In this document: in pieces, positions 10,863 through 23,900 of the stretch
How positions within the stretch are numbered: the first letter of the stretch is position 1
Layout: each line of letters begins with the position of its first letter
Source of the DNA: Topomyia yanbarensis
Taxonomy: Eukaryota > Arthropoda > Insecta > Diptera > Culicidae
Length of the DNA stretch: 64,000 bases
NCBI RefSeq assembly: GCF_030247195.1
Contig: NC_080670.1
Coordinates: forward strand, 161,582,080-161,646,079
Direction of reading: 5' to 3'
Notes under the pieces: model-generated
Told to the model about the DNA's origin: nothing
Database searches by the model: none
The model's input: only the letters and a program-made list of their open reading frames with translations
Translations under genes and position numbers: made by a program

Positions 10863-12193
10863 TAAAATTTAAATTTAAAAACGCTTTTAATCCACCTAAC
10901 AGTGTGATGAAACATTTCTTATAACTCTTATCGCTTTCTTCGGGTATTATATCGATTGAGAAAATTTAGAACTTGATGCTTCGCGATGTTTTTGATAACA
11001 CATACTACAAGGACTCAACAGTGCAAAAAATCTCAAAGGTTAAACCAATTTAATGGAAAAGCGGAAAAATGGCCCATAAAAAAGAAACAAAAACGAATTA
11101 TAGCTAATGCTCCGTTAATAACATATATAAATTCTTCAATCAATGTATTGTGTTGGGAAAACTGAATTTTCCCAAAGGGATTATATATGTTTTGCTGAGT
11201 CAAAAAATTCGAAAAACAAATTTTCGAATGGATTTGAAGTTCATAGTCAATAGCGTTTACTCAAATTCCCAACGCGACTGAGAACTAAGCACTGAAATTT
11301 CACCTCTTGATATCTCGCTACCTCTGAAGTTCATGCGTGCATAGTTCAAACTTTACTTCGATATCCACTTTTTCTAAAAATGACTTCCCAGTACTATCTT
11401 TAATCTGAATAATTATCCCTAATCCTAATGCCACAGAACAAATAAAAAACTCTCGAAACCCGTTAGGGAAAATCATTATCATTACTGGAATTTTCTTTTT
11501 CACTTAACTTTTCGATAACCTTCCGGCACTTCTATTAAAAAATTTCATATGCTTTATAATTTACATAATCTTATTAGGAACAGTTGTTTAAGAAGCTTTT
11601 GTAATATTGTGTAGGAGGAGCTGAAAATTTATGAATTTTCTTATCTGCAACATATAAACCCTTAAGTAGGTATACCAATTAATTTGGGAATTACCTTTTA
11701 ACATAAACTATCGCACAAATGGGAATAGGTTCACCGAATTTTTGAAGAAGTCGATAACCCCTTGAAAACTACCTAAAAATTGGTGTAGTTCGATGCAATT
11801 GAAAGAAAATATCCTCAAAAAATGGGATACCTATTACTATGAATAATAAATACAGTAAAAACCCATCATCTCTATGGTATATTTTAGGCTGACTTCCCTT
11901 GATGTAGTCTAATAACTATTTCTGATTTTTTAATAATATAGTCTTCTAGCGCAAAAATTTAAACAAATGATTTTCTATGCATATTTGCATCTTTAAGATA
12001 AGGAAAATATGCTCAAGAAAGGATTTACTCAAATTCAGCCTTGTTTGTCTGCTAGAGCCCATCAAACATATTTCCATATGAGGCTGATAAAATTGGGGTC
12101 TGATCAAATTGGGTCTTCAATGCATTATAATAGATAGGCAGTATTCGAAGAAGTTTCTGGTGGACGAGTGTAGAACGACTTTGTTTCTACTTA
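10863..12193. other. AT-rich, nothing recognised
   Basis: This lies between the broken end of the I-element copy and the hAT-like element. There are no ORFs above about 60 codons and no TIR pairs or tandem repeats that I could support. Confidence 0.4.
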
Positions 12194-12201
12194 CTTGGAG
12201 T

Positions 12202-13431
12202 CAGCGGCGTAGTCAGAAATTCGTGGGGATTTGGTGAAAATCTAACTTGTCCAAATGGCATAATTACGATACCGCCATCTTTGAAATTTTAAAATTATGG
12301 AGAATCAGTTTTTCAAAAAATTTGTAACAAACTTCTTGACTTTAGCGAATTTGTCGAGACTTTCATTTAAAACAACTTTATTGTAGGCATGAATTATATA
12401 TAAATAATTATATGGAGTATATCGAGTTATAAAATTATATTTACGAAGTGTTTCTTAATCTAGTTTTTTTCTTGTAAGCTTCACAAACTCAAGCTTTGGA
12501 TAAAAAATAAATATTATCGTTTATAAACAATAGAAGAGATTTATCATAAACAGTAAAATCATAACAATTTAATTTAAAATTAAATAGAAATAGCCTAAAA
12601 TATGTTAATACCTTGAACACATGGAGCCTTCATGTCTTCAACAAAGTGGTTTGAAATAGCACTCCCCAATATTTTGCTGAAGACATTAAGTCTGGAACTA
12701 AATTTGTTTGAAGATTAAATTCTCCATAAAAACTTCTTGGAGGATATAACGCCAAAATTATTTTATCAAATTATGTGATGTTTAACGTTTGTAAAATTCA
12801 TCGAAGATACTAAATCCACGAAATTGGCGGAACGGAAAACGCCATTTTTCATAAATTCCCCTACCTTTGGAAAATGGTTTTCTCATTATTAATTCTATAA
12901 CGTTTTCGTCTCAACGCGACGCATTCCAAAAATAAAAACATTTTCAGCAAATGTTGGAAGTTGTGCAATTTTTCGGTGAGCAGTTCTATGTTTCATAGAC
13001 ATTAAAGCAATTCCAGTGTCCCTTCGAATTAAAAAAGACCCTAATCCATATTACAGTACACCCCTTTAAAACTAAACTCAATATGATAGGAAAATTATGG
13101 TTATGATAATGATTGGTTTCAGAACTCTGGAATGAGTTGCTATTGGAATGTTTTAGGCAAGTATTTGATATTGATGTTATTAGACAACTGTGAGATCAAG
13201 ACAAATAGACCAGTTACAGATCAGGACCGCATTTCCACAATTTTTCAAAGGTGCTCATGATGTTTCAAACAATAGGTTATCAATGCACTGATCAGATAAT
13301 TATCATTGTAATATTGAATGGAATCAGTCAGCATCAAGATCAATTTTTAACTTCAATATAATTTTTTTTGGGTAAGGGGGGGGGGGGGGGGTGTTGTTAA
13401 ACCCCAAAGCATCCTCTTGGCTACACCACTG
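12202..13431. mobile_element. Non-autonomous hAT-like element, 1.23 kb
   Basis: The left end CAGCGGCGTAGTCAGAAATTCG pairs with the inverted right end CAGTGGTGTAGCCAAGAGGATG. The flanks are an 8-bp duplication with one mismatch, CTTGGAGT (12194-12201) and CTTGGAGG (13432-13439). A G-run of about 15 lies near the right end (about 13377-13391). The interior is AT-rich and has no transposase. The TIR form and 8-bp duplication are those of hAT elements. Confidence 0.75.
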
Positions 13432-13439
13432 CTTGGAGG

Positions 13440-14110
<671 letters not shown>

Positions 14111-14403
14111 GAATATATGTATGCTTTAAATTCTCTGGAGATACTATTGACCTAAATTTATCCGTTTTGGCGCTAATAATACATTGAATGTTTTTGGTCC
14201 TATTTCTGGCAATGGGAAATGATATAAATGTTTCGTCCGCATTTAATGTTAAATATCTCTTTTGATAATAGTCCGATTTCAACAATCTATAATTCGTTCG
14301 TATAAGCTTTCTAAAAATATATAAATTATTTTGTTACGTCGTCAATTTCGGCAACAAATTAAAAAAAAAACAGCGAAAAACGCGCCCGTGTCATAATAAT
14401 GTA

Positions 14404-15367
14404 TAGGGGGCCCGGGGCTAGTTGGCGGTTGAGGTAAGTTGGCGGAAACCCCTTTTCTCCGTTTCTATTAGACATAAAGCGCTGTCTCTCGTTGTGAACC
14501 TCAACTAATGTGAAACGCATTATCCAATGTGTTTTTGTTGTAAAACATTTTGTTTTGTAGAAACTGTGGGTGATATTGTGTTTTTGAGCATACTTTGTAA
14601 ATTTTCTTAACTTTAAACATTTTGTGTTATTTGAGGTGGTTTTCAATATATTCCCCGAATGATTATATTTTTCGATAGTGCGTGAAAAGAGCTTTCAGTA
14701 TCCGTATAGATATCACACCTATCCATACACAAAAGTAATTTTTAAATCCTTTTTTATAAAAAGTGCGGTTGGGGTAAGTTGGCGGTGACGCACACGGGGC
14801 AAGTTGGCGGCACTATTTACAGTGCAAAAATAGTCATCAAATAATTTCATTTCTGGAATTCACTCCAAAGTAAGAGAAACTTTTTCTTGTGTCTCTCGTC
14901 AATGCAAGGGACAATTATTTCGACCAATCGCCTGAAGAATTTCGAAAATTTGCTTTTGAATGTGGAGTACGCGTCGAAGTCAAATTGACGGGGTATTGAA
15001 ACTGAAATATAATGAAAAGTGTCGAATGATATACAGTTTTATTGAAAAGACAATCGGCACATTTTTCATAAGGACCACTGATGTAATCGAATTTCCATTT
15101 GATTGCTTATTTTTTGGCATTCCGTCATCTTACCCCACACATACCACTAACTTACCCCGGGGCTGGGGTAAGTTGGCGGCTTTTCCGCGTCGCATATTAT
15201 TGTCTCTAGAAATAAAGACAACGTATGAAACATTTTCATAAAATTCAGAGATATTGCCAACAGTCTGCCCTTTCATGCAACGTGTTCTATTTTGCAAGAT
15301 CTACCAAAATCAAAGCGGTAAAAAATGAAAACTGAAAACACCGCCAACTAGCCCCGGTCTCCCCTAC
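14404..15367. mobile_element. Non-autonomous TIR element (CGGGGCTAGTTGGCGG ends)
   Basis: The left end is GGGGGCCCGGGGCTAGTTGGCGG (split here as GGGGGCC plus CGGGGCTAGTTGGCGG). The right end, read inward, is GGGGAGA plus CCGGGGCTAGTTGGCGG. TA borders both ends, compatible with a TA target site. Copies of the core (GGTAAGTTGGCGG or GGGCAAGTTGGCGG) recur inside near 14434, 14771, 14798, 15131-15156 (inverted) and 15163-15178. No transposase is seen. The architecture matches the element at 1-1104, with a different but similarly shaped motif. Confidence 0.65.
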
Positions 15368-15956
15368 ACAAAAATATGATAATTCTTTTGAGCTTTTCTG
15401 TAGATGAACGATTTTCACTGTGAAACACAGTGTCAAAGAAGTAGAATTTCACTAGTATTGTCTTTAAGCAAAGAATTTAATCGTAGGTCGCTTAAAAATG
15501 ACGCTAAACACCCGATTTGTAGAAAATCGCATAAAGTACAAAGAATGAAATGTGAATGCGTTCTTATGTCTACCTATAAGTTAGAACTATATTAAGTTCC
15601 TATAAATTCGTCAGAGACAACAATGATGATTATTGAATGACAACCATTTTGATGGTCGATAAAGTTGAAAATTACAACCCCACAAAATTACAACAAGAAG
15701 GTGTTAATGGGTGTCTTCCACTTACTGCCATCGTCTTAAATCGTAAACCAAGCGATAATTAGCTGATAGTTAATCATCCGTCGGGAGGGGATGGGGTAGG
15801 ATTCAATTTTCCTTCTAAACTCCCAAAGCCCTATCTATCATCTTTGCAGTTAGGATATCTGCCATTAAAAAGCTATACTGCCGTGGGCACTATAAAACCC
15901 GACTTGACTACGTTGCTGTGTTAATCCGCCAATTTAATGGCGTGCGTGTCGTCACA

Positions 15957-15970
15957 AATTGACGTCAATT
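15957..15970. promoter_or_regulatory. CRE-like palindrome AATTGACGTCAATT
   Basis: A perfect 14-bp palindrome contains the full CRE core TGACGTCA, about 70 bp downstream of a TATAAAA string (about 15891). Whether it is a bound site is unknown; a single motif match is weak evidence. Confidence 0.25.
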
Positions 15971-17671
15971 TGGAACACCACACGGTGGCTCCTACCTTCC
16001 CCGCAGAAGACAGATAGAATGAGTCTCTGCTTGTAAATGATCGGGTTTGACTCCGACGGGAAGGGGTTCCAAGAAGTGGGTTTAAAACTATTATAAATTC
16101 GGTTGATGGCCATCGATGGCGAACGATAGCAGCAAACCGTAGCATCCATCAACAGGTGCCTGATGTGAAGTATTCAGCTCGAATTTCAATGGTTTGCACT
16201 TTTTTTACTTTGACCATTCTGGCTCCATTGAAACCTGCTAACTGTGAGCATCATGGGGAGGATAGAGTTGCATATTAACCAGACGAGAAGAGTCGTTTCA
16301 AATGGCCCCCTGTTAACAGGATTGACACCGGATCATGAAGGGAAAATGTCATCCAAACAGTTGTTGGTGGGAGTTCGTTTTGTTTACTCGTTCGTTCGTT
16401 CCGTCGCTTCATCCGGTTCGAAGAGTCACGATACGATGATACGCTGGATGCTTGCCAATGCCAATCACTTTACGTTACCCGTGCAGTGTGACACTTTTAG
16501 CGAATGGGGTTTGCATCCGATGAATGACCTTTTGTGGACGCGTTGGTACGACAACTGAATGGTTTTACAACCGAATGATGACGATGCGGTGGACTGATTC
16601 AATTTGTATACAAACAAACGACACCCCCGTTCTTTTCTGTAGCCATATGATTTCCAGGATCGAAGGTAGAAAGCAACGAACATTGTAATTGGCGTGACGT
16701 GTTTTGTGTAGTTATACATGTCACAGTGAAAAATTAATTCATATGCAAACTCAACGTATATCATTACCGGTCATACTTTTTGCGGTATTACACTACTAAT
16801 CAATTTTAAATTATCTAGTATGGATCTAACGTCGCTAATGCAGTACATGTGCTGTGTTCTAAATAAAACTATGTATATTTGTGTAACTCTTTACTTCATT
16901 CCACTAATAAAAATTCCTTCCCTTGGCAAACGTGGCGATGCAGAGGTCTCCATATACACGGTCTTCCTAGCAACATTCCTAACATTCCTTTCCTTCCCCG
17001 ATGACTGTAAGAAACTCGCTTTGACTAAAGAAAATGAGAGAGACTTCTGCAAAAAATCAATAATTTTATGCAAGAGATTTCTGTTCTCGGCATACTTGGA
17101 TTTCAAATATTGAATATTTTATTCATTTCTGTAAATTTATTCAAAAGCTGGTCGCAGTTATGGTAATCAAATAGGAATAAATTACGACGTCACTTAAACA
17201 AATTTCCAGTGTTAATGTTGGTTACTATCGGCAGATCCAATTTATTAAAAATGTCCAGAACCTTTTTCCAAGATACGCAATACAACATTTCAATTTTTTT
17301 TCCAACATCTTATTACTTTCTGTTGTTGGCTTCTCTCCTATTTCTCCTAATTGTACATCAGGATACCCGTCCCGAGAATCAGCCACAAAAGCACCCATAA
17401 ATCACGATGCTGCGAAAATCAGTCGCTCGCCGAAACAGAGTGTAGTACACAGGGCGCATTTTTCCTCGGACAATAGGCAAGCAAGTAGACAAACAGCTGC
17501 TGACTGCTTCTGCTGCCCCAGCCCCAAACCTGCCGGCCAGTCGTATGTGTGTTTGTGAGTGAGAAAAGTAAATCTCTTAATTCCCGGTAATTAAATGTTA
17601 AGTGCGTTAGAGTAAAATATGGCATCCATTAGCATTTAACATTTAATTAAAAAGCAATGATCCTCTCCGTT

Positions 17672-17690
17672 GTCGTCGTCGTCGTCGTCG
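17672..17690. repeat. (TCG)n microsatellite
   Basis: About six TCG units in a GC-richer block. It is not in a supported reading frame. Confidence 0.8.
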
Positions 17691-19182
17691 CTGTCGAGCG
17701 CAACGGCGTAGTCTCACAGACCAGTTCCGGCAGCGGCGACTCCCAGGAGCCATCGATTGTGTGACCGAAAAAAAAGAATGAGAAAAAAAAAAAGAATCAT
17801 CTCTCTGCTGACCCAGCCAAAAAGCATCGCGCGGTCAGAAGGGACAATTTCGGTAATTGAGAGGATGTCCACTCACTCGCTTCGTCGCTGGTTCCGGTCC
17901 GGTGTGGGAAGTCCCTGTCCCCACACGAATCGGATCGTCCGAAATCTTTCCTGTCAAGGACCCACTTCACTCGTCAGAGTGAATATGTGGCCACAGCGCT
18001 AACTCTCCAGCTCAAATAGTCGTGGCCAACCGTCCTTCTCGGGGCAGGAATCAGAGAGCAAAAAAATCCAACCCACGACATCCGTAGCACGAGGTACCGC
18101 GTACCAAACGAATGAATAAAATTGTGCCGAAACGGAAGGACAATTATGGCCCCAGGAGCAATAATCACGTCGTTGTACTCGTTGTCGTTGTCATCCTTGT
18201 CGTCGCCCGTGCGTACTCATGCTGTTCGATTCGGCGGCGTCCGGATGAAAGGGCACTTCGGCCTCTGGTGGGGTTTTCCTCTTTGGCTATTTTTACGCCA
18301 AACAATCGCTGCTCGAAGGTCGGGATCGAGGGCTTTATCCGGGTTGGAAACAAGTAAGGTAGTCCAAACGAACGGACATCGACCACGAGTGGATTGTTGG
18401 AATTAAAGAGGATGTTTTTTTTCTACGTGAGAGTTCGTGTGGGGGAAGAGTTTCGGGCGAAGTGGATTCCGGTGTGGATTTTTTCATTATTTGATATTTT
18501 AATCTTAATTTTAATCAAGGATAAAGGGACACTTTTCGACTGCTCGTGTCGGTTTTTGCTGCTGGATCGGCTTGCTTTGCCAAACCATTGTAAATATTTG
18601 CTCGGAAAATGTAAACCGATCGTACAGATTGGGGAGGACTTCGAATGAGTTGGATCTCATGCTGATGAAATACTTTGCAGCTTCTAGTTCAAAAATTTTT
18701 TTGCAGAAATTTTGAAACATTTATAATTTATAAAGTGGATAGAACTAATCATGAAAAACTCCGTTAAAGGAACTGACACGACTGTTCTACTGAGTTCATC
18801 AGAAGCGACAGCTGATGACGTACAGCTTTCAAAATGGCCCATAATACCTCTAGTTGGGACATACCGATATGCGTTTGAACGGGTATTCGTTCAAATGTTT
18901 AGAGGGAGGGTGGCTGGAATTTTTGGGGTTCAGCGTGAAAAATAACACTTTTTTGTGATTTTTTTAGAAATTTGGGTGAAATGAATTGATCAAAACTTTT
19001 GTACCTTATAATGTATCATTTCAATAGCATTCTATTTTTTGCGAAAATATCGACAAGCGACTCGGTGGCGAAGCTTTTTGTAGAATGTCTCTGGAAAACA
19101 CAATTTGCGATAAATATTTAAGAATCACAAGGTTGCTCTATAACCAGTAAAAGAATAAAATTTTTATGAAATTTTGCGTTTC

Positions 19183-19240
19183 AACTTCGTCTCATCAGAA
19201 TCCGACTCTAACTTAGTGACAGGACTAAGCTATTTTTTTT
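19183..19240 (+). repeat. Dispersed repeat fragment, copy 1
   Basis: About 58 bp, including CTCATCAGAATCCGACTC and AACTTAGTGACAGGACTAAG, match the reverse complement of 45708-45766 with few mismatches. No ORF or TIR was found. It is probably the end of a longer repeat family, and it lies just upstream of the R1-clade element. Confidence 0.6.
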
Positions 19241-19599
19241 CGGTGAAAATTGATACAAAACATATTTTACCGGTCGTTTTGACCTACTAATTTATTCAGT
19301 CATTCTCAGCGGTTTTCTAAAATATAGCATTTCTTACACTAAACACAACATTAAACAACATCGCTTTCATACCAACAACGTCTACACAATGAACAATCAT
19401 ATTTTCAACTACTCTAATCTTGTACAGTCCATCTCCGTTGGTACTTTCCTCTTCGGACGCACGGTGCTTTTTAGCTTATCTATCAAGCCATTGTATGCAG
19501 ACGGGATTCTATTAAGTCTAGGTAACTAGGTTCTGTTGGAGCATTACCGATTTTACGCCGATCCAGCTATGAACACTACTCCCCATGAAGGATAGTGTC
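19241..19599. other. Spacer or possible R1 5' UTR
   Basis: Between the dispersed repeat and the first readable R1 sequence. Part of it may be the R1 5' untranslated region, but no boundary or target-site duplication was visible. Confidence 0.3.
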
Positions 19600-19629
19600 A
19601 ACCCTAGCATGGAGTTGTAACTCAACAAA

Positions 19630-20935
19630 ATGGAGACATCCAATAAACAAATGAGGAGGGTGCGATTGAGTTTGAAAGGAGCTGCAGAGATCACCGGTTA
19701 CGCCACTGGTAACCACAGCGGCTTAGTACAGGGTGAGCCACAAGGAAACCAACGTGAGATGGGGTTACCGAATGGAGTGTTCACCTCGAGATCAGGTAGC
19801 GACACCACCTAGAATTACTCACATCTTGGGAAGTCGTACTTAACAGAGATGACGAAAAAGGTCGACGAGTTCTATGAATTCGTGAAGGACAATGTGCACA
19901 ACAAGGTGAAATAGCTAGTGACGAGTATCAAATCGGCCGTAACAGCTGCTCAACGCGAGCAGAAGGCGCTCTTTATGAAAGCTGAATCCGCCGAAAAAGC
20001 TCTGATGGAAGTCGCAGAACACGCGACGGCAAAAGCAAAGTGACACCGAAGAATTACAAAAATCCTCGCTCGGTGAAAAGTGTGAGGGACACGCCGGGGG
20101 AGCAAGAGTACCCGAAAAAGCGGAAGAGCGAGCTGGAGGGCTCCAGCGACCAGAGGAACGTTGGTAAATACTGTGGTTGGCGCATCGTAGGAAGCCAGCA
20201 GGCGAAGCGGAGAGAACGGAAACAAAAGGAAGAAGAGAAGAGGGAACGAGAGACGAAAGAGAAAGGGAAGCCTTCTCGGGAGAAGTACAAGTGTGATGCA
20301 CTGACCATCGAAGCGAACGATACGACGCCCTACGTCGCTCTTCTCAAGCAAGTGAGAAAGGACCCAGAGTTGAAGGAGCTGGGAGAGAACGTCGTTTAAA
20401 CGCGGACGCACTCGGAAAGGCGAGATGATCTTCGAGCTGAAGAAGGATCCTTCCGTCAAGAGCTCTACCTGCCGCGAGCTTTTTGCTAAATCTTTGGGCA
20501 GCGAAAGAAATGTGAGAGCTCTGTCGCAGGACGCCCTAGTCGAATGCAAGGATCTAGACGAGATAACAACCGTAGAAGAACTGAAGGGTGGACTGATCGA
20601 GCAGTGCAAACTGGATGTATCGGCGACTATCCGGATTGAGAAATCGTATGGAGGAACTCAAACGGCGGCGATTCGACTACCAGTGTTCGTTGCCAACAAA
20701 CTGACGGAGACCGGCAAGATAAAAGTCGGATGGTCGGTGTGCTCGTTGAGAGTCACTCCGCGTGTTACCAAGCAGATGAAAGGATGCTTCAGGTGCTTAG
20801 ACCTCGGACATCAGACGAGGAGCTGCAAGATCCCGGACAGGTCTGCACTATGTAGAAAATGCGGAGTAAAGCGGGGGGAAACGTTGCTAGAAACTGCACG
20901 AAACAACCAAGATGCATGATTTGCAAACCGGAGGA
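19630..20935 (+). pseudogene. R1 ORF1 (Gag-like, CCHC)
   Basis: This is read in at least three frames: 19630-19812, a charged region at 20040-20399 rich in Lys, Arg and Glu, and 20425-20919. The last part contains the domain before the knuckles (PRVTKQMKGCFRC) and CCHC motifs CFRCLDLGHQTRSC and CRKCG. A frameshift near 20880 leaves the second and third knuckles (CMICKPEDGKDH) in another frame. In intact relatives this protein binds element RNA and DNA. Stops at 19812 and 20400 show it is dead. Confidence 0.75.
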
Positions 20936-20984
20936 CGGAAAAGACCACACGACGGGAGGCTTCAAATACCCTACGTACAAAAAG

Positions 20985-23900
20985 GCGAAGGGAGGCCAAC
21001 ATTGGCGGAGATAACCCAGCTAAATTTCAACCATTGCGACATTGCACAGCAACTGTTGTGGCAGTCAACAACAGAAACGAAGTGCGACGTTGTAATTATT
21101 GCAGAGCCGTATCGTGTTCCTCCAGATAACGGTAACTTGGTGGTGGAGAGTGCAGGGATGGCTGCAATTCAAGTAATATGAGGTTTATCTGTCCAATAGG
21201 TGGTGGATAACACACACGAAGGCTTCGTGATCGCCAGAATCAACGGCGTATTCGTCTGTAGCTGATATTCTCACCCAAAATGGATACAAGAGCAGTACAA
21301 TCGGGCGCTGGAAGCACTAACCGACCCGTTAGCCGCACGAACGCCGGTTGTTATTGGAGGAGACTCTAACGCTTTCGCAGGTTTTAACGCTTGGGTAGCA
21401 GGCTGACCAACGCAAGAGGTTACAGCCTATTGGAAACACTGGCAAAGCTGGATGTAAGGCTGTGTAACGAAGGTCTCGCTAGCACATTCCGTAAACACGG
21501 CCTGGAATCCATCAGCGACGAAACATTCTGCAGCGCGTCGCTGATGAATACCATGAATTGGCGAGATAGTGAGCAGTATACACATAGCGACCACCAGACG
21601 ATCCACTACACCATTGGTCGGCGAAATGGTACAGTAACGCGGAGAGTGAGGACTGCTGAGCGGAAGTGGAAAATAAAGGACTTCGACAAAAACCTTTTTG
21701 CAGGAGCACTTCGTGCTGACATCATCACTTCAATACCGAGCGCCGACGAGTTGTTGGAAACAGTAAAAAGTGCGTGTGATGTAATAATGCCGAGGAAAAT
21801 GGAGCCGAGGAACTACCGGCGTCCGGCGTACTGGTAAAACGAAAGGCTCAGCATCCTCCGGGCTGTCTGCTTAACAGCCAGAAGACGCGTTCAAAGAGCA
21901 AGATCTGAGGCAGTCATAGAAGGGTATAAGGTAAACTTCCAGGCAGCCAGGATCGCTTTTAAACGCGAGATAATGCTAAGCAAGTCCACCTGCTACAAGA
22001 AGCTGTGCAAAGAAATCGCTGGGACAATGCTTACCGTGTCGTTATGGCCAAGATCAAGGGTCCAATGACGCCAGTCGAAATGTGCGCCAACAAACTGAAA
22101 ATTATCGGGAAGGGTCTTTTCCAGAAGCACGACCCAACCACATGGCCGCCTACATCGTACGTTGATGCAAACAGTGGAAATGCTGGTGACAATCGAGTTT
22201 CCAAAGACGAGCTCCTTATAGTGGTAAATGGGCTGACAGCGAAAAAAGCGCCCGGAGCGGATGGTATCTCCAACGTGGCTGCGATTCTGTCGTTTCCGGA
22301 CATGTTCAAAATAGTCCGACAGAAGTGCCTGGACGATAGCTACTTCCTGGATAGATGGAAGATCCAGAAGCTGGTGTTGCTGCCAGCGAAACCACTAGGA
22401 GATTCAGCATCGTATCGACCAATATGCCTGCTGGACAATCTTGGTAAACTTCTGGAAAGGGTCATCCTCAACATGCTGACGACCTACAATGAAAGTGAGA
22501 ACGGACTATCGCAGAGGCAATTCGGGTTCCGGAAAGGGATATCTACGGTGGACGCCATCCGGACAGTTATCGCGAGCACGGAGAAAGCATTGAAGCAAAA
22601 GAGAAGGGACAATCGCTACTGCGCCATGGTTACGATCGACGTGAAGAACGCGTTCAACATCGTCAGCTGGGGGCGATCGCCGTAGCGCTGCACAGAATGT
22701 GAGTTCCGGAATATCTGTGAAAGGTTCCGAAAAGTTACTTCCAGAACCAAGTACTGGTCTACAAAACAAACATGGGGTTGAGGTCGATTAGGATCACGGC
22801 GGAAGTACCTCAGAGCGCCATACTCCATAACGCTCTGGAATATAATATACAACGAAGTGTTAACACTGGAACTACCCAGCGGAGTTGAGATCGTCGACTT
22901 TGCAGATAACGTTGTCCTGACGGTAACCGGCGAGACCCTTGAGGAGGTGGCGATGTTGATGGCTTAGACAATAGGCATCGTGGAAATGTAAGCGTTGGTA
23001 GCTTCCTCCAAGAAGGCTACTGGGATTAACGCATATTTTATTTCGTTTTGTATAAATTTGTAAAATATTGAGTGGGAAAATGTTTGTTTTGTGTTTGGTG
23101 TTAACCTTCTTCCAAACCTCCTGTAGTAGTGGTAGGCAAAAATTAGGCAGCTTACCACAAGAACGCAGTCAACCACCCAACAGGCTTTCACCTTTGCGCC
23201 AAAAAAACCGAAGACATCGCGGGCGGCCATTGAGGGTGGCGATAAGCGCGAATAGGATGACTAATGTCATAAACCAGCGATGGAAATACTCGTTGTATGA
23301 ACTGGGCGAGGACAATGACCTACGGGATAGGGGAATGACCTCTTGGTAAGATCGAAGTGATATATTCGATCACTTACCCGGAAAAACTCGAACCAATCAG
23401 TCGCAAAATATTATAAACCAATAGTCAGACGAAAATATAGTGTCCTATACAGTGTGTGCTGATACCGTGGACAACAGGTAAGGTCATTCGCCATCCGCAA
23501 TTATGCTCAAATGTGCCCTCGCCAGTCAACTTATGCATCATTACAAACCCCCAGGACCCCGTTATTCTGGTTAAAGAAAACCCAACAAAACCATCCATCG
23601 CACGGGACCGCCATTGTTGGACGCCTGGAACCGCAGATAGCGAAGCAGAAAGGGGAAAGCGGAGAAGATGTGCTGCAGAATACGACGGGCCCGTCGAGAA
23701 AAGGTTAGATAGATATAAGAAAGTGGGAGGAAGGAACAGTGAAAGCGAATAAAAGTTGTAAAAAGTGAAAGACGAGTGTTTAGCATGAACAGAAATAAGA
23801 ATGTCCCCGCTACCCGCGAAAATTAAGGCAAGCATGCCGACCCTGAGGTTATTGTTTCAGGGAGTCTCAGTAGCGCTCACGGCTAGGGCTGACCGGTAAC

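Larger units (their letters stand above)
15368..19182. other. 3.8 kb without a recognised gene
   Basis: This is mixed composition, with less AT-rich blocks near 15880-16560 and 17400-18420 separated by AT-rich DNA. Short ORFs (up to 104 codons, near 16244-16558) have no recognisable motif. It contains a CRE-like palindrome (15957) and a TCG microsatellite (17672). It could be intergenic or intronic regulatory DNA. No exon is supported. Confidence 0.35.

Noticed and set aside
16244..16558. 104-codon plus-strand ORF near the CRE-like site
   Set aside because: No recognisable domain, no splice evidence, and overlapped by an antisense frame of similar length.
20040..20609. Long minus-strand frames (219 and 128 codons) over the R1 ORF1
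   Set aside because: They are low-complexity Ser/Leu/Phe-rich shadows of the charged Lys/Glu/Arg-rich R1 ORF1 on the plus strand.
23068..23349. 93-codon ORF inside the solo LTR as a host gene
   Set aside because: Its N-terminus looks like a signal peptide (MFVLCLVLTFFQTSC), but it lies wholly within an LTR-bounded insertion and has no other support.
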